Positions 4,701-5,366 of a stretch of DNA of 5,366 nucleotides are shown one piece after another. The notes below the pieces were generated by a model. It saw nothing but the letters and a program-made list of their open reading frames with translations, made no database searches and had not been told where the DNA came from. The position numbers and the translations under genes were made by a program. The stretch is from positions 1 through 5,366 of the forward strand of contig JAVEDQ010000470.1 in NCBI GenBank assembly GCA_030840885.1. Direction: 5' to 3'. Positions within the stretch are counted from its first letter, which is position 1. Every line of letters starts with the position of its first letter. Source of the stretch: Frankiaceae bacterium (GTDB taxonomy: Bacteria; Actinomycetota; Actinomycetes; Frankiales; Frankiaceae).

Positions 4701-5366
4701 CGGACCTCCCGGGCGCACTGCGGGGACTCGCGGACGTCGAGGCCCAGCGCTCGACGGCCGGGCTGCGACGCCACCTCCGGCCGCGGGCGGCGGACGCGCC
4801 CGTGCTCGATCTGGCCGGCAACGACTACCTGGGCCTGGCCAGGCATCCCGAGGTCGTCGCGGCCGGGGTCGACGCGCTGCGCACGTGGGGAGCCGGCTCG
4901 ACCGGCAGCCGTCTCGTCACCGGTACGACGACGTTGCACGCGGAGCTCGAGGCGACGCTCGCCGCCCACGTCGGGTTCCGTGCGGCGCTGGTCTTCTCCT
5001 CGGGGTACACGGCCAACCTCGGGGTCGTGACCGCGCTGGCCGGACCGACCACGCTGCTGGTCTCCGACGCCCGGAATCACGCCTCGCTCGTCGACGCCTG
5101 CCGGCTCTCCCGGGCCGAAGTCGCGGTCGTGCCGCACCGGTCGGTCTCGGCCGTCGAGATGGCGTTGACCTCGCGTCGACCGGGGCAGCCGGCGATCGTG
5201 CTAAGCGATTCGGTGTTCTCCGCCGACGGCGACCCGGCTCCGCTGGCCGAACTCGCCAGCGTCTGCCGCCGGCACGACGCCCTGTTGCTCGTCGACGACG
5301 CGCACGGCCTAGGCGTGCTCGGTGCCGGTGGTGCCGGGGCGGTCGCGGCGGCCGGCCTCGCCGGAG
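4697..5366 (+). CDS. bioF: 8-amino-7-oxononanoate synthase (KAPA synthase), N-terminal part, cut by window end
   Basis: The 223 visible residues form the first half or more of an alpha-oxoamine synthase that condenses pimeloyl-CoA or pimeloyl-ACP with L-alanine using PLP. The product, KAPA, is the BioA substrate. Visible family motifs are LAGNDYLGLARHP at 39-51, GAGSTGSRLVTGTTTLHAELEATLA at 65-89 and FSSGYTANLGV at 100-110. DARNHASLVDACRLS follows at 124-138, with His128 as the residue stacking on PLP (the equivalent of E. coli His133). DSVFSADGD at 171-179 and VDDAHGLGVLG at 199-209 complete the set, with Asp200 and His203 as the pyridine-ring and O3' contacts. The PLP lysine and C-terminal domain lie beyond the window. 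In this last stretch the protein is close to the mycobacterial BioF. The alternative family members (2-amino-3-ketobutyrate ligase, serine palmitoyltransferase) are unlikely because of the overlap with bioA. The next gene may be bioD or bioB, but this is not visible. Confidence 0.94.
   Translation, partial: MTDLPGALRGLADVEAQRSTAGLRRHLRPRAADAPVLDLAGNDYLGLARHPEVVAAGVDALRTWGAGSTGSRLVTGTTTLHAELEATLAAHVGFRAALVFSSGYTANLGVVTALAGPTTLLVSDARNHASLVDACRLSRAEVAVVPHRSVSAVEMALTSRRPGQPAIVLSDSVFSADGDPAPLAELASVCRRHDALLLVDDAHGLGVLGAGGAGAVAAAGLAG

Noticed and set aside
3171..4718. Very long minus-strand open frame (515 codons) opposite bioA
   Set aside because: It mirrors bioA codon structure in a high-GC gene, has Arg/Gly/Asp-rich low-complexity composition, resembles no family, and runs into the divergent pdtaS gene.

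Overview
The window is very GC-rich, with G or C at almost every third codon position, frequent GTG starts and a WhiB-family regulator. These point to a high-GC actinobacterium (Actinomycetia). Gene content and order partly match Mycobacterium: whiB1 lies tail to tail with the histidine kinase gene pdtaS, as in the M. tuberculosis Rv3219/Rv3220c pair. The biotin aminotransferase, however, is of a different subtype from the mycobacterial one, so a non-mycobacterial lineage such as Pseudonocardiales is my guess; this is inference only.

Layout from left to right. (1) At 1-534 (+) is the C-terminal part of a diacylglycerol-kinase-type lipid kinase, cut by the window edge. (2) At 524-1237 (-) is a complete small glycerophosphodiester phosphodiesterase that overlaps the lipid kinase tail to tail by 11 bp. 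(3) At 1238-1544 is a 307-bp divergent intergenic region. It carries a clean CRP-type palindrome and a second inverted repeat. (4) At 1545-1808 (+) is WhiB1, an iron-sulfur regulator. (5) At 1802-1841 is an 8-bp tandem repeat filling the short gap between convergent stops. (6) At 1838-3334 (-) is a PdtaS-type sensor histidine kinase. (7) At 3335-3404 is a 70-bp divergent intergenic region with a GC-rich hairpin. (8) At 3405-4700 (+) is bioA. (9) At 4697-5366 (+) is bioF, overlapping bioA by 4 bp and cut by the right edge.

Three functional blocks are visible. Two enzymes act on lipids and their head groups. A regulatory pair combines a redox/NO-responsive WhiB1 and a cytosolic PdtaS kinase; the PdtaS partner, an ANTAR response regulator, is not in the window. 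The third block is the start of a biotin operon, in which BioF makes KAPA and BioA converts KAPA to DAPA. All seven protein-coding genes fall into known families. I see no mobile element, CRISPR array, RNA gene or clearly novel system. The most interesting points are the conserved CRP-like operator at whiB1, the tandem repeat at the whiB1/pdtaS junction, and the Bacillus-like character of BioA, which may predict lysine rather than SAM as its amino donor.
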